From contig JAATGM010000012.1 in the NCBI GenBank assembly GCA_015654675.1, forward strand, positions 1 to 34,024: a stretch of DNA of 34,024 nt. Direction: 5' to 3'. The notes under the pieces were generated by a model. It searched no databases. It was not told the origin of the DNA and saw nothing but the letters and a program-made list of their open reading frames with translations. Made by a program: the position numbers and the translations under genes. Below are positions 7,752 to 15,167 of this stretch, piece by piece (positions within the stretch are counted from its first letter, which is position 1; every line of letters begins with the position of its first letter). The DNA comes from Planctomycetota bacterium (lineage in GTDB: Bacteria > Planctomycetota > Phycisphaerae > UBA1845 > UTPLA1).

Positions 7752-8055
7752 GTCACTCGCTCCAAAGACGTGGTTAAGTTAGACGGTGTTCCGTTCAGCC
7801 CCGGTCGACCGTGACTAGCGGGGTTGGACCTCAGTCCGAACGCGTTATCCTAATAAAGAACAGCCGGGCGGTCACCCGAAGAGGCCCGACTTTGTATCCA
7901 CTTATTTGCGGCATTTTGCGGAGCGCTCGGCACATTTCAAGCGAAGAATTGAAGGTATGGCCATCGCAATTGGGGCAGGTCGGGAAGTCGCCGTCGATCG
8001 GGTCGCCGGCCGCTCTGATTTCGGGGCCGGTGCCAATCGGTTACAGCTATGTTTG
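7752..8055. other. Divergent intergenic region (DUF1573 / sigma factor)
   Basis: About 300 bases between divergent genes. It must hold both promoters, but I find no convincing -35/-10 pair. It contains the 20-base element at 7911-7930 that is also found before the giant lipoprotein gene. The minus strand also has an open frame (7831-8040) encoding a CPNC motif but without a normal start codon. Confidence 0.4.
7911..7930 (+). promoter_or_regulatory. Shared 20-base upstream element, copy 1
   Basis: The sequence matches 18 of 20 bases with 20708-20727, upstream of the giant lipoprotein gene (common core GCATTTTGCGGA, two variable bases, GCTCGG). It could be a promoter or operator used by the adjacent ECF sigma factor; inference only. 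Confidence 0.3.
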
Positions 8056-8760
8056 ATGCATTCAAGCGATTCCGAGGATGATCACGCTTCAAGTGTCGCG
8101 AGCCGTTCCGTCGCGGCATGCGTCGCCGAGGCAATGTCTGGTAACGGGGCGAGTTTCGAAGCCCTACACGAACGTTACTGCCACGGGCTCGCTCGCTTTT
8201 TCATGAAACGGACGATCGGGCGAATCGACCTGGCCGACGAGCTGTCCCAGAAGACATGGGTCCTGGTGTGGCGGGCGCTTCAGGCGGGCCGATACGACCC
8301 TGCCCGGGCGGCAATTTCGACATTCATCTATGCGGTTGGCCAGAACGTCTGGCTGCAGCATCGCCGTTCGGCGGCTTCGGCCGCGCTCGTCAGCGGCGAC
8401 TTCGACGATTTTTCCGGGCTGGTCTCGGCGACGATCGAAGACCCCGCTGGCGAACTCGCCGCGGCCGAGCTGCTGGAGGCGTTACTCGAAGGCATCCGCT
8501 CGAATGAGCATGAAGACGCCCTGACCAGCGCCGAACGCGAAGTGGTGCGCGGACTGCAGGCCGGGCACTCTGAGCGGGGCTTGGCCGATCGGCTTGGCGT
8601 CGCCGCGAGCACCGTTCACACACGCAAGGTTGCGGCATTTGACAAGCTCCGGCGGTTTCTGGCGAAGCGGGGTTTTGCCGGGCCGGATGCGAGCGCGGCG
8701 GGCATGATGAACGAATCACAAGAGGGGGCGGCCTCCGTTCGGAGATTTGGTCGTGAATGA
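8056..8760 (+). CDS. ECF-type RNA polymerase sigma factor
   Basis: Sigma-70 family factor of 234 residues that would direct RNA polymerase to a specific promoter set. Region 2 is seen in FEALHERYCHGLARFF and in LADELSQKTWVLVWRAL, followed by the aromatic stretch FIYAVGQNVWLQHRR. Region 4 is the helix-turn-helix LTSAEREVVRGLQAG...LADRLGVAASTVHTRK. The ATG at 8056 is chosen because it leaves a short acidic leader before region 2; an ATG at 7957 and a TTG at 7906 are also in frame and no start has a clear ribosome site. The last 8 bases overlap the next gene, an anti-sigma factor, so the pair is co-translated, the usual sigma/anti-sigma arrangement. Likely held inactive at the membrane until an outside signal arrives. 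Confidence 0.87.
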   Translation: MHSSDSEDDHASSVASRSVAACVAEAMSGNGASFEALHERYCHGLARFFMKRTIGRIDLADELSQKTWVLVWRALQAGRYDPARAAISTFIYAVGQNVWLQHRRSAASAALVSGDFDDFSGLVSATIEDPAGELAAAELLEALLEGIRSNEHEDALTSAEREVVRGLQAGHSERGLADRLGVAASTVHTRKVAAFDKLRRFLAKRGFAGPDASAAGMMNESQEGAASVRRFGRE

Positions 8761-9376
8761 TGAACTGATGCAGCGCTTGATTCGAATGTCCGCCGAGGCG
8801 GACGCACTCGACCAGGTGGGCGACCGATCGCGTCGCCGCTTGGATGGCTGCGTGGGCATGGCCCAATTGCAATCGCGGGCCGATTCCGCTGACTCGCTTT
8901 CGTCGCTGGAGCAGGATCACATTCGGGCATGCGCGGTTTGCGGCCCGCGTTGGAAGGCGATGCTCGCGTCGCGTCCGGTTCCGGCTCAGCCGACCGGTCC
9001 ATCGCGCTGGTATCGCTATGCAACCGGCCTGACGGCGGCGGCGGCATGCTTTGCGGCGTTGTTCACGATCTCATCGCGACCTTCCCAACCCAATGCCACC
9101 GTATCCGGCCGCGGGCCCATCGCATCGATTGCGACCACTGAAACCCCGGTGACCGCGGCCGCCACGAGTCTGCTGATTTGCATTCCCGGCGACTCCAATT
9201 GCGACGGTGTCGTCGATAGCTCCGATCTGACCGCCCTCGGATTCGCGGTCCATCGTCCGGAAGAATATGCCGACCGTTTTCCCAACTGCGATGCGGTCTG
9301 CTCAAACGACGTCAACGGCGATTCGGTCGTCGATGAGTGCGATCAGGATGATCTGGTTCAGTGCGTGGGCGGCTAA
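8753..9376 (+). CDS. Membrane anti-sigma factor (ZAS type) with external dockerin-like calcium-loop domain
   Basis: A 207-residue protein starting at GTG 8753 (GGAG upstream), overlapping the sigma gene by 8 bases. The cytoplasmic part carries the zinc anti-sigma motif HxxxCxxC (His56, Cys60, Cys63 in HIRACAVC). A single membrane segment follows at about 88-107 (YATGLTAAAACFAALFTI). The outside part, residues 143-207, is a dockerin-like domain with two F-hand calcium loops: Asp147, Asn149, Asp151, Asp155, Asp158, and Asp186, Asn188, Asp190, Asp194, Asp197. Six cysteines lie in this part. ZAS proteins bind and hold ECF sigma factors; dockerin-like modules in planctomycetes usually end secreted proteins. 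Here the module sits where a sensor would, so calcium or a cohesin-like partner may be the signal (inference). Confidence 0.83.
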   Translation: MNDELMQRLIRMSAEADALDQVGDRSRRRLDGCVGMAQLQSRADSADSLSSLEQDHIRACAVCGPRWKAMLASRPVPAQPTGPSRWYRYATGLTAAAACFAALFTISSRPSQPNATVSGRGPIASIATTETPVTAAATSLLICIPGDSNCDGVVDSSDLTALGFAVHRPEEYADRFPNCDAVCSNDVNGDSVVDECDQDDLVQCVGG

Positions 9377-9402
9377 ATCTATTTCTCGGAAATCAGCGCA
9401 CG

Positions 9403-9445
9403 AAAAAGGCCCGCGATCTCCTTCATCGCGGGCCTCGTCCTTTTT
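9403..9445. terminator. Bidirectional rho-independent terminator
   Basis: Perfect 11-bp stem (AGGCCCGCGAT and its complement) with a 7-base loop, flanked by five A on the left and five T on the right. It lies between the convergent anti-sigma and hsp20 genes and can end both transcripts. Confidence 0.88.
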
Positions 9446-9460
9446 CCAAGACTGCGCCGA

Positions 9461-9856
9461 TCAGGTCGCTGTCTTGACGTCGATCCGGCGCGGTTGCGCC
9501 GCGGCGACCTTCGGGAGCCGCAGCGTGAGGACGCCGTTGGCGTACTCGGCACTGATGCGACTTGCGTTGATCATTTCTCCAATCTCGAACGTCCGGTGGA
9601 AGTCCCCGACGCCATATTCCTGAAGCAGGAATCTCGCTCCGGGTGCGGCCGTCGGCTGGGCCCGGCCGTGAATCGTCAACGTACCCTGCTCAAATTGGAT
9701 GTCGATGTCTTTCGGCGCGATGCCCGGCATGTCGGCGAATATGGCGAGATGGTCGCCCGCTTCGACAATGTCGACTGCCGGTGCGAAAGTCCCTTCGCCG
9801 CAGCAACTCCCGGCCGCGCACGTCGACTGCTTCTCAATCGTTGCTTGTGCACTCAT
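9461..9856 (-). CDS. Small heat-shock protein (Hsp20/alpha-crystallin)
   Basis: ATP-independent chaperone of 131 residues that holds unfolding proteins. The alpha-crystallin domain runs from about residue 25 to 120: APAVDIVEAGDHLAIFADMPGI, IQFEQGTLTIHGRA, FHRTFEIGEMINASRISAEYANGVLTLRLPK (quoted in parts). The C-terminal I-x-V motif (IDV) that bridges subunits is present. The N-terminal arm is short and Cys-rich (Cys13, Cys18, Cys19), unlike the usual hydrophobic arm, which might allow redox control or metal binding. The ATG at 9856 has a strong ribosome site (GGAGG, 8 bases away). It is 29 bases behind the second hsp20 gene and shares its promoter. Confidence 0.94.
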   Translation of the reverse strand: MSAQATIEKQSTCAAGSCCGEGTFAPAVDIVEAGDHLAIFADMPGIAPKDIDIQFEQGTLTIHGRAQPTAAPGARFLLQEYGVGDFHRTFEIGEMINASRISAEYANGVLTLRLPKVAAAQPRRIDVKTAT

Positions 9857-9885
9857 GAATTATTCCTCCAGACTCATGCGCTGAG

Positions 9886-10341
9886 TCATTGATTTCCGGT
9901 TTTCACCTCAATGCGTCGTGGGCGAGCCGCCTCGGCCTTCGGCAGTGTGACATGCAGCACGCCATCCTTGAATGACGCGGCGATCTTCTCGGCGTCCACG
10001 TCAAACGGCAGCCGCAGAACGCGGGCAAACGTGCCGGCGCTCCGCTCGCGGCGATGCCAGGTCGCATCCGTCGCGCTCTCCTGCGATCGCTCGCCCTTGA
10101 TCGTTAGCTCGCGTCCCATGACCGAAAGCTCGATGTTCTCCATTTTGAACCCGGGGAGTTCGGCCTCGACAGCCAGGGCTTCCTCGGTCTCCCAGACATT
10201 GAGGGCGGGGTAGGTCGGCGCCACGTTGAACGCCAGTGGCGTCCAGTTCACGGAGCCATCAACCATGTGGCCAACGAGCCGATCGACTTCATCCCGCAAA
10301 TGACTCAAAGCACTGTTTCCGCTCGCGATTCGTCCAAACAT
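9886..10341 (-). CDS. Small heat-shock protein (Hsp20/alpha-crystallin)
   Basis: A 151-residue small heat-shock chaperone starting with MFGRIASGNSALSHLRDEVD at ATG 10341, chosen over a longer reading because TAGGAGGAAAAAC precedes it. The alpha-crystallin domain begins at about residue 35 (FNVAPTYPALNVWETEEALAVEAELPG, in part) and contains ENIELSVMGRELTIKGER, the glycine-rich turn SAGTFARVLRLPFDVD and FKDGVLHVTLPK. The C-terminal IEV motif is present. First gene of a two-gene sHSP operon. Its promoter resembles a sigma-54 site rather than a heat-shock sigma or CIRCE-controlled one, so induction probably needs an enhancer-binding activator encoded elsewhere (inference). Confidence 0.95.
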   Translation of the reverse strand: MFGRIASGNSALSHLRDEVDRLVGHMVDGSVNWTPLAFNVAPTYPALNVWETEEALAVEAELPGFKMENIELSVMGRELTIKGERSQESATDATWHRRERSAGTFARVLRLPFDVDAEKIAASFKDGVLHVTLPKAEAARPRRIEVKTGNQ

Positions 10342-10427
10342 GTTTTTCCTCCTATGCGTGATCTCGCGCTCGCGACTCAGATCAGCCGCCAGCGCGCCAT
10401 CCCCTGTTTGGTAACGGGCCTCATTTA

Positions 10428-10444
10428 TGCAAAGGGCGTGCCAA
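10428..10444 (-). promoter_or_regulatory. Sigma-54 (RpoN) -24/-12 promoter for the hsp20 operon
   Basis: On the minus strand the sequence reads TTGGCACGCCCTTTGCA: the TGGCACG-N4-TTGCA consensus, with GG and GC exactly 10 bases apart. Transcription would start near 10418, giving a leader of about 77 bases before the ATG at 10341. No CIRCE repeat is seen. Confidence 0.75.
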
Positions 10445-10547
10445 GCGGGTTGAGTGGCGTTTTGGTTCAATCGTCGGCCGTGGTCGGCTGCCTTCTGTCA
10501 GCATGGCAGACAGTCGCGACTGGGTGGCGGCGCTCGGGGGTGGCCGT

Positions 10548-11927
10548 ATGATGGCCCGCGCGACTTTTTCAGCACGGACTTCGGAGATGGATCGATTGGT
10601 CTGGAAGCTGCGACAACGGCGGACATTTCAAGGCGGGCTCTTTCTACCGGATGAAAAGGCACTGACCGCCCGCAAGCCGATCGAGCAACTGCCGACCGAC
10701 GCGCCGCTCGATGTGCCGGCACAGCTCTCGCCCGGACTGCCGACGCGCATCCTCGTCCACGCCGGGCAGATTGTGGCGATGGGCGAGATACTGGCGGAGG
10801 CCGCGTCCGACGAATCGCTATCGGTGCGGTCGCCGGTCGATGGTCGCATAGTCGAAATCGGAAGGGCGTGGACAGCCCGTGGCGGATTTGCCCCCTCCAT
10901 CAGAATTGAACCCGCCGGCGCTCGTGAGCCAAGACGAGCGCTCGCGCCGCTCGCATCTGGCGGCTCAACCCTGCGCGACGTCGCGGAACTCGCGCGCTCG
11001 GCTGGTGTAGTGGGCCTCGACGGCGCGCCCTTGCACGTGTCGCTCGGTACCGCGCGCGATGATCGAATTGACACGTTGATCGTAAACGCCATGGAGACGG
11101 AGCCAAACCTGACTTGCGATCTTCGGCTGTTGGTCGAACGTTCAGCGGATCTGGTTGCAACAATCGATTGGCTCGCGGGCATTGAATCAGGGGAAGTGTT
11201 TCGAAACGTGATCCTGGCCGTTGCGTTGCGGCATGGGCGAATCGTGCGCCAGCTTCACCGCCGCGCGGCCGCCGCCTCGCGCAGAATTCGGGTGGTGGCA
11301 CTGGAGGACAAGTATCCGCAGTGTCATCCGTCATTGATTTGCAAAGTGCTTCTCGGGCGCGAGCCGGGGCCGGGCAGTGATGCCCGCGAGCTTGGAGCGC
11401 TAATTGTTCCACTCGCCACGCTTGCGGCACTGGCGGAGGCGTGTGAAGGCCGTCCGTGCGTTTCGCGCGTGCTCACAGTCAGCGGCGACGCGGTCGAGCA
11501 GCCCGGGAACTTGAACGTTCCGTTCGGAACACCGATTCAGCGCCTCATTGAACACGTCGGGCTCCGCAGGCGGCCCCTCGTGGCGCTGGCGGGCGGGCCG
11601 ATGACCGGGATTCCGCTGCCAGACGTCCGCGCGGTCACGACGCCCGACATGGCCGGCCTGACGCTGTTATCACGACTGCCGCGCGGTGCGCCGATTGCGT
11701 GCGTGCGCTGCGGATGGTGCGTCGAAGACTGTCCCGCCGGGATCGATCCTCGCGCTCTGTCGCAACTCGAATTGAAGGAGGATTTCTCAGACTCAGAGCG
11801 TTACTCGCTCGCGGCCTGTATCGAGTGCGGCATTTGCACCTACGTCTGCCCGAGCCAATTACCGCTGGCCGAGGCGATTCGGCAATGTCGCGGACGGCTG
11901 GAAGAATCAGCGGCGGGTTCAGCGTGA
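10548..11927 (+). CDS. rnfC: RnfC-like electron transport subunit
   Basis: Homologue of RnfC/RsxC, the peripheral subunit that takes electrons from NADH into the Rnf complex (ferredoxin:NAD oxidoreductase, ion-pumping). Typical N-terminal block: FQGGLFLPDEKALTARKPIEQLP, then the biotinyl/barrel-like IVAMGEILAEA...VRSPVDGRIVEIG. The SLBB/NADH-binding middle includes NAMETEPNLTCDLRLL. Two 4Fe-4S motifs close it: CVRCGWCVEDCP (near residue 385) and CIECGICTYVCPS (near 424). Several starts are possible (10503, 10548, 10587); 10548 has a GGTGG-like site at a useful distance, while 10587 has GGAG touching the ATG. About 460 residues is short but complete for the core. It overlaps rnfD by 4 bases; rnfA, B, E and G are not in the window. 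Confidence 0.88.
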   Translation: MMARATFSARTSEMDRLVWKLRQRRTFQGGLFLPDEKALTARKPIEQLPTDAPLDVPAQLSPGLPTRILVHAGQIVAMGEILAEAASDESLSVRSPVDGRIVEIGRAWTARGGFAPSIRIEPAGAREPRRALAPLASGGSTLRDVAELARSAGVVGLDGAPLHVSLGTARDDRIDTLIVNAMETEPNLTCDLRLLVERSADLVATIDWLAGIESGEVFRNVILAVALRHGRIVRQLHRRAAAASRRIRVVALEDKYPQCHPSLICKVLLGREPGPGSDARELGALIVPLATLAALAEACEGRPCVSRVLTVSGDAVEQPGNLNVPFGTPIQRLIEHVGLRRRPLVALAGGPMTGIPLPDVRAVTTPDMAGLTLLSRLPRGAPIACVRCGWCVEDCPAGIDPRALSQLELKEDFSDSERYSLAACIECGICTYVCPSQLPLAEAIRQCRGRLEESAAGSA

Positions 11928-13186
11928 GCGATACCGTTCTAGGGTCGGCGGACCGGGGCGGCGAGGCCGGGCGCCTAACGCTGTGGGCGGAAGGCACGAG
12001 TCCGCACATTCACTCGCAGCACAGCGATCGGCAGATCGTTTCGGCATGGACGCTGGCGGCCGGGCTGGTGGCCTGTTGCGGGGTCGTCTTGTTTGGCTTC
12101 GCGGCGCTGCGCGTCATCGTGTTGGCAGTTGCGTCGGCCTCCGCCTGCGAGGGGTTGCTGTCACTGGTGACGCTCGAGCGCAGCGGGATCGGAGCGCGCT
12201 ATGCAGCGCTGACCGGCCTGCTGGTCGGGCTGACGCTTCCAGCGACCGTGCCGTGGTACGTGCCATGCGTGGCGGCGTTCGCCGCGGTCGTTCCGGCGAC
12301 GTGGATGTTCGGCGGATTCGGACATTGTCTCTGGCAGCCGGCGGTAGTGGGGCGCGTGCTTGCCCAGTTTCTGTTCGCCGGGACGCTGTCAGCGACATCC
12401 GGGCCCGTGTTGTCGCCCGGGCGACTGCTGGTGGGAAGCGTCACGGAGCCGGCGTCAATCGAGATGATCGCGCCGGGGCAATATCGCGGCTGGGCCGAGA
12501 CGACGCGCGGACCACGCACGGAGGCCTTTGCGATCGACCGGCCGATCTGGACGGCGCGCCGCCTGGCGTCGGGCGACCTGCCCGTGGGAAGCACCGCGCC
12601 GCTGACAACACTGACGCGCGACTTCCTCCCGCCGTGGGAGGACACCGTCGTGGGAAGCGTACCGGGCGGGATCGGTGAAACCTGCACGATCGCTTTGATC
12701 GTCGTCGGGTTGTATTTGGTCTATCGCGGATACCTGCGGTGGCAAATCCCGATCTTCGGAGTCGCCGCCGCGGCAATCGCCGCAGCCATCCTGCCCATTC
12801 GTGTTCCACTCGGCAACGGCCAGTTTGACGTGCGCTGGTTGCCGGGATCGATCGTGGAGCGCGAGTGGCCGGTCGGCGCGTTGTACGTGCTGTTTTGCCT
12901 GACCAGCGGGGGGCTGATGCTGGGGCTTTTTCTACTGGCGGGGGACGTGTTGTCGCGACCGCTGACGGCGCGCGGCCAGGCCCTGTTCGCGGCCGGGATT
13001 GGCGCGCTCACCATCGCGATGCAGTCGTTCGGGCCGGTGGACACGGCCGCCTACTGGGCCATTCTCATCATGAACACATTCGTGCCGCTGATCGATCGGA
13101 TGACGCGGCGCCGACCGCTGGGGAGCGGCTACGCCGGGCGGACAACCCGATTGACGCGCGAGCCGAGCAGACAGGTCACTTCGTAG
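11924..13186 (+). CDS. rnfD: RnfD-like membrane subunit
   Basis: Membrane subunit of the Rnf/RsxD (NqrB-like) family, 420 residues from GTG 11924, which overlaps the rnfC stop as GTGA. Supporting blocks: TSPHIHS near the N-terminus, FGGFGHCLWQPAVVGR, and VGSVPGGIGETCTIALIVVGLYLVYRG (quoted in part), plus about eight hydrophobic segments and NTFVPLIDRMTRRRPLG at the usual family end. RnfD normally carries a covalent FMN on Thr in an SGATPL-like motif; here the matching stretch is GSTAPL (residues 222-227), so the Thr is displaced by one and its place is Ala. A tail of about 18 residues past the usual end overlaps the convergent alr gene by 58 bases. Function without the other Rnf subunits is open. 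Confidence 0.85.
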   Translation: MSDTVLGSADRGGEAGRLTLWAEGTSPHIHSQHSDRQIVSAWTLAAGLVACCGVVLFGFAALRVIVLAVASASACEGLLSLVTLERSGIGARYAALTGLLVGLTLPATVPWYVPCVAAFAAVVPATWMFGGFGHCLWQPAVVGRVLAQFLFAGTLSATSGPVLSPGRLLVGSVTEPASIEMIAPGQYRGWAETTRGPRTEAFAIDRPIWTARRLASGDLPVGSTAPLTTLTRDFLPPWEDTVVGSVPGGIGETCTIALIVVGLYLVYRGYLRWQIPIFGVAAAAIAAAILPIRVPLGNGQFDVRWLPGSIVEREWPVGALYVLFCLTSGGLMLGLFLLAGDVLSRPLTARGQALFAAGIGALTIAMQSFGPVDTAAYWAILIMNTFVPLIDRMTRRRPLGSGYAGRTTRLTREPSRQVTS

Positions 13187-14271
13187 GGGATGGTGTTCAG
13201 CTTTTTGGCGATTTGCTCGACAGAGTTGGGCCGGTCGTGGCGATCATCGATCAGCACAATCTCTGCGCCGACGTTGACGGCCGGCAGGTCGGTGAGGTCG
13301 ATGGCGAGTTGGTCCATGCTAATCCGTCCGATGATCGGCGCATCGCCGGCCGGCGTTCCGACAATGGCTCGATTCGATAATCCGCGAAGCAGTCCGTCCG
13401 CATAGCCGGCAGGGACGATCCCGAGCCGCGTCGCTCGCTCGGTGGTGAAGATCTGTCCGTACCCGACGCAGTGCCCGGCCGGGAGCTGCTTCACCAGCGT
13501 GACGCGCGAGAGAAGGCGAAGGCACGGACGGAGATCATGCTGTTGCCGCAGAGCGTCGGAGGGGGCGTAGCCGTAAAGTCCGACACCCGGGCGGACCATG
13601 TCGAATTGGGCGTCGGGCCAGGCAAGCGTTGCAGCGGTGTTGGACATGTGCCGAATCACGCCGGTCGGCAGACGGTCGGACAGTTCCGTCATTAGTCGCT
13701 TGAAGAGTTCGAGTTGATGGACGGCCAGGTCGTGGGCCGAAAGATCGGCGGTGGCGAAGTGCGAATAGAGTCCTGCCATTCGCAGCGTGGGCTGAGCGCG
13801 GACCGCTTCCACGATGGCGGGAAGCTCTGCGGGAATGAGACCCTGCCGACCCATGCCCGTGTCCAGTTTGATATGGATGTCGATTTTGTGAGTAGCGGCG
13901 TTCGCGGCAGCACCCAGCGCAGCAACCACGGCCGCATCGGTGACGGTCGGCGTAAGATTCTGGTCGATGATGGCGGCGATGCGTTCGCGGCGTTCGGCAT
14001 CGCGCAGCCCCGCGAGCACGTTGCCGAGGATCAGGATAGGTCGCGTCCAGCCGATCCGGCGAAGGTCGACCGCTTCAGCCAGCGTGGCGACCGCCGCGTG
14101 ATCGGCCCCGGCCTGAAGCAGGATCGGGGCTACCTGCGCAAGACCATGGCCGTAGGCGTCGGCCTTCAGGGCCACGCAGACTCTCGTGTTGGGCCTGCAT
14201 CGGGCTGCGAGCAAACGGAGATTGTGGGCGAGTGCGGCGGGGTCGATGACGGCAGTGAGTTCGTGATGCAT
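13129..14271 (-). CDS. alr: Alanine racemase
   Basis: PLP-dependent alanine racemase making D-alanine for peptidoglycan; cytoplasmic dimer. 380 residues from ATG 14271. The PLP lysine is Lys36 in VCVALKADAYGHG; the second catalytic base Tyr290 is in PAGYADGLLRG; IGRISMDQ and KIDIHIKLDTGMGRQG are also family blocks. Length is normal. The ORF could extend to a TTG at 14331, but the ATG gives the standard N-terminus. A promoter-like TTACAC/TATTAT pair lies only about 11 bases upstream, so the leader would be very short. The 3' end overlaps rnfD on the other strand by 58 bases, which could allow transcriptional interference. Confidence 0.95.
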   Translation of the reverse strand: MHHELTAVIDPAALAHNLRLLAARCRPNTRVCVALKADAYGHGLAQVAPILLQAGADHAAVATLAEAVDLRRIGWTRPILILGNVLAGLRDAERRERIAAIIDQNLTPTVTDAAVVAALGAAANAATHKIDIHIKLDTGMGRQGLIPAELPAIVEAVRAQPTLRMAGLYSHFATADLSAHDLAVHQLELFKRLMTELSDRLPTGVIRHMSNTAATLAWPDAQFDMVRPGVGLYGYAPSDALRQQHDLRPCLRLLSRVTLVKQLPAGHCVGYGQIFTTERATRLGIVPAGYADGLLRGLSNRAIVGTPAGDAPIIGRISMDQLAIDLTDLPAVNVGAEIVLIDDRHDRPNSVEQIAKKLNTIPYEVTCLLGSRVNRVVRPA

Positions 14272-14282
14272 GTCCAGCGCGG

Positions 14283-14310
14283 ATAATATCGGCGGGAGTC
14301 GACCGTGTAA
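14283..14310 (-). promoter_or_regulatory. Candidate promoter of alr
   Basis: On the minus strand TTACAC and TATTAT are 16 bases apart, with the -10 ending 11 bases before the ATG. This predicts a leader of only a few bases. Confidence 0.4.
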
Positions 14311-14472
14311 CGGACTTGATTGCCTCCGCAAAAGTCAGGTGGCCTCGGGACCGCACGACGACGGGTCGGCGGTCGTTTTCTCGCGTGCGACTATGATTGC
14401 ACCGGATTAGGCGGTCGAGACTGGGAATGCGGCTTAACTGCCGGGCGATGACAACGACGTCGGAGTGGATTT

Positions 14473-15120
14473 ATGAAATACGATCGGCGCGATACTGCAC
14501 TGGTAGTCATCGATCCGCAGAATGATGTCTTGAGCGAGAAGGGCGTCTCGTGGGGTCTGGTGGGCGCGAGCGCCAAAGAAAACAACACGGTCGTGAATCT
14601 TGAGCGGCTCTTCGTGGGCGCGAAGGAACGCGGGTTCGGGGTCTTCATTTCGCCGCATTATCTTTTCCCGGCCGACCAGGCGTGGCTGTATGGCGGAGTG
14701 GTCGAGAAGATGATGCTCGACACCAAAGAGTTTTTCCGGCCCGATCCGCTCAAGCTCGATGGTTTCGCCGGGTCCGGGGCGGATTGGCTCGAACGCTACA
14801 AACCCTACATCGAGGATGGTAAGACGGTGGTGGTCAGTCCGCACAAAATGTGGGGGCCGCAGACCAACGATCTGGTGCTCCAGCTCCGCAAGCGTGGCAT
14901 CAATCGGATCATCCTATCCGGCATGCTGGCTAATCTTTGTGTGGAGAGTCATCTGCGCGAATTGCTCGAGCAGGGTTTCGAAGTTGCCGTGGTGAAGGAT
15001 GCGACCGCAGCGCCGCGGCATCCCGAGCTGGGCGACGGCTACGCCGCGGCCATTATCAACTACCGCTATCTGGCAAATGCAGTTCTGTCGACGGACGAGG
15101 CCGTGCAGGCCATGGCGTAA
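14473..15120 (+). CDS. Isochorismatase-like cysteine hydrolase
   Basis: Cytoplasmic hydrolase of the isochorismatase-like superfamily (nicotinamidase, N-carbamoyl amidohydrolases, isochorismatase), 215 residues. The Asp-Lys-Cys catalytic set is visible: Asp14 in VVIDPQND, Lys125 in SPHKMWGP and Cys156 in [11 protein letters not shown]. The C-terminal half has the typical [13 protein letters not shown]. The substrate cannot be assigned; the HKMWG segment and long loop after ISPHYLFP resemble the broad 'cysteine hydrolase' group rather than nicotinamidase. The ATG at 14473 has no strong ribosome site. First of three plus-strand genes (hydrolase, alpha/beta hydrolase, flavin-type protein) with gaps of 47 and 18 bases, probably one operon for breakdown of a small xenobiotic or metabolite (inference). 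Confidence 0.9.
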   Translation: MKYDRRDTALVVIDPQNDVLSEKGVSWGLVGASAKENNTVVNLERLFVGAKERGFGVFISPHYLFPADQAWLYGGVVEKMMLDTKEFFRPDPLKLDGFAGSGADWLERYKPYIEDGKTVVVSPHKMWGPQTNDLVLQLRKRGINRIILSGMLANLCVESHLRELLEQGFEVAVVKDATAAPRHPELGDGYAAAIINYRYLANAVLSTDEAVQAMA

Positions 15121-15167
15121 CCCCGAACGGCGGACAGGCGTCTAATTCATTTCTTGGAGACAACGGT

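Noticed and set aside
10342-10470. N-terminal extension of the longer Hsp20
   Set aside because: The sequence contains the predicted mRNA leader, and a perfect AGGAGG stands before ATG 10341.
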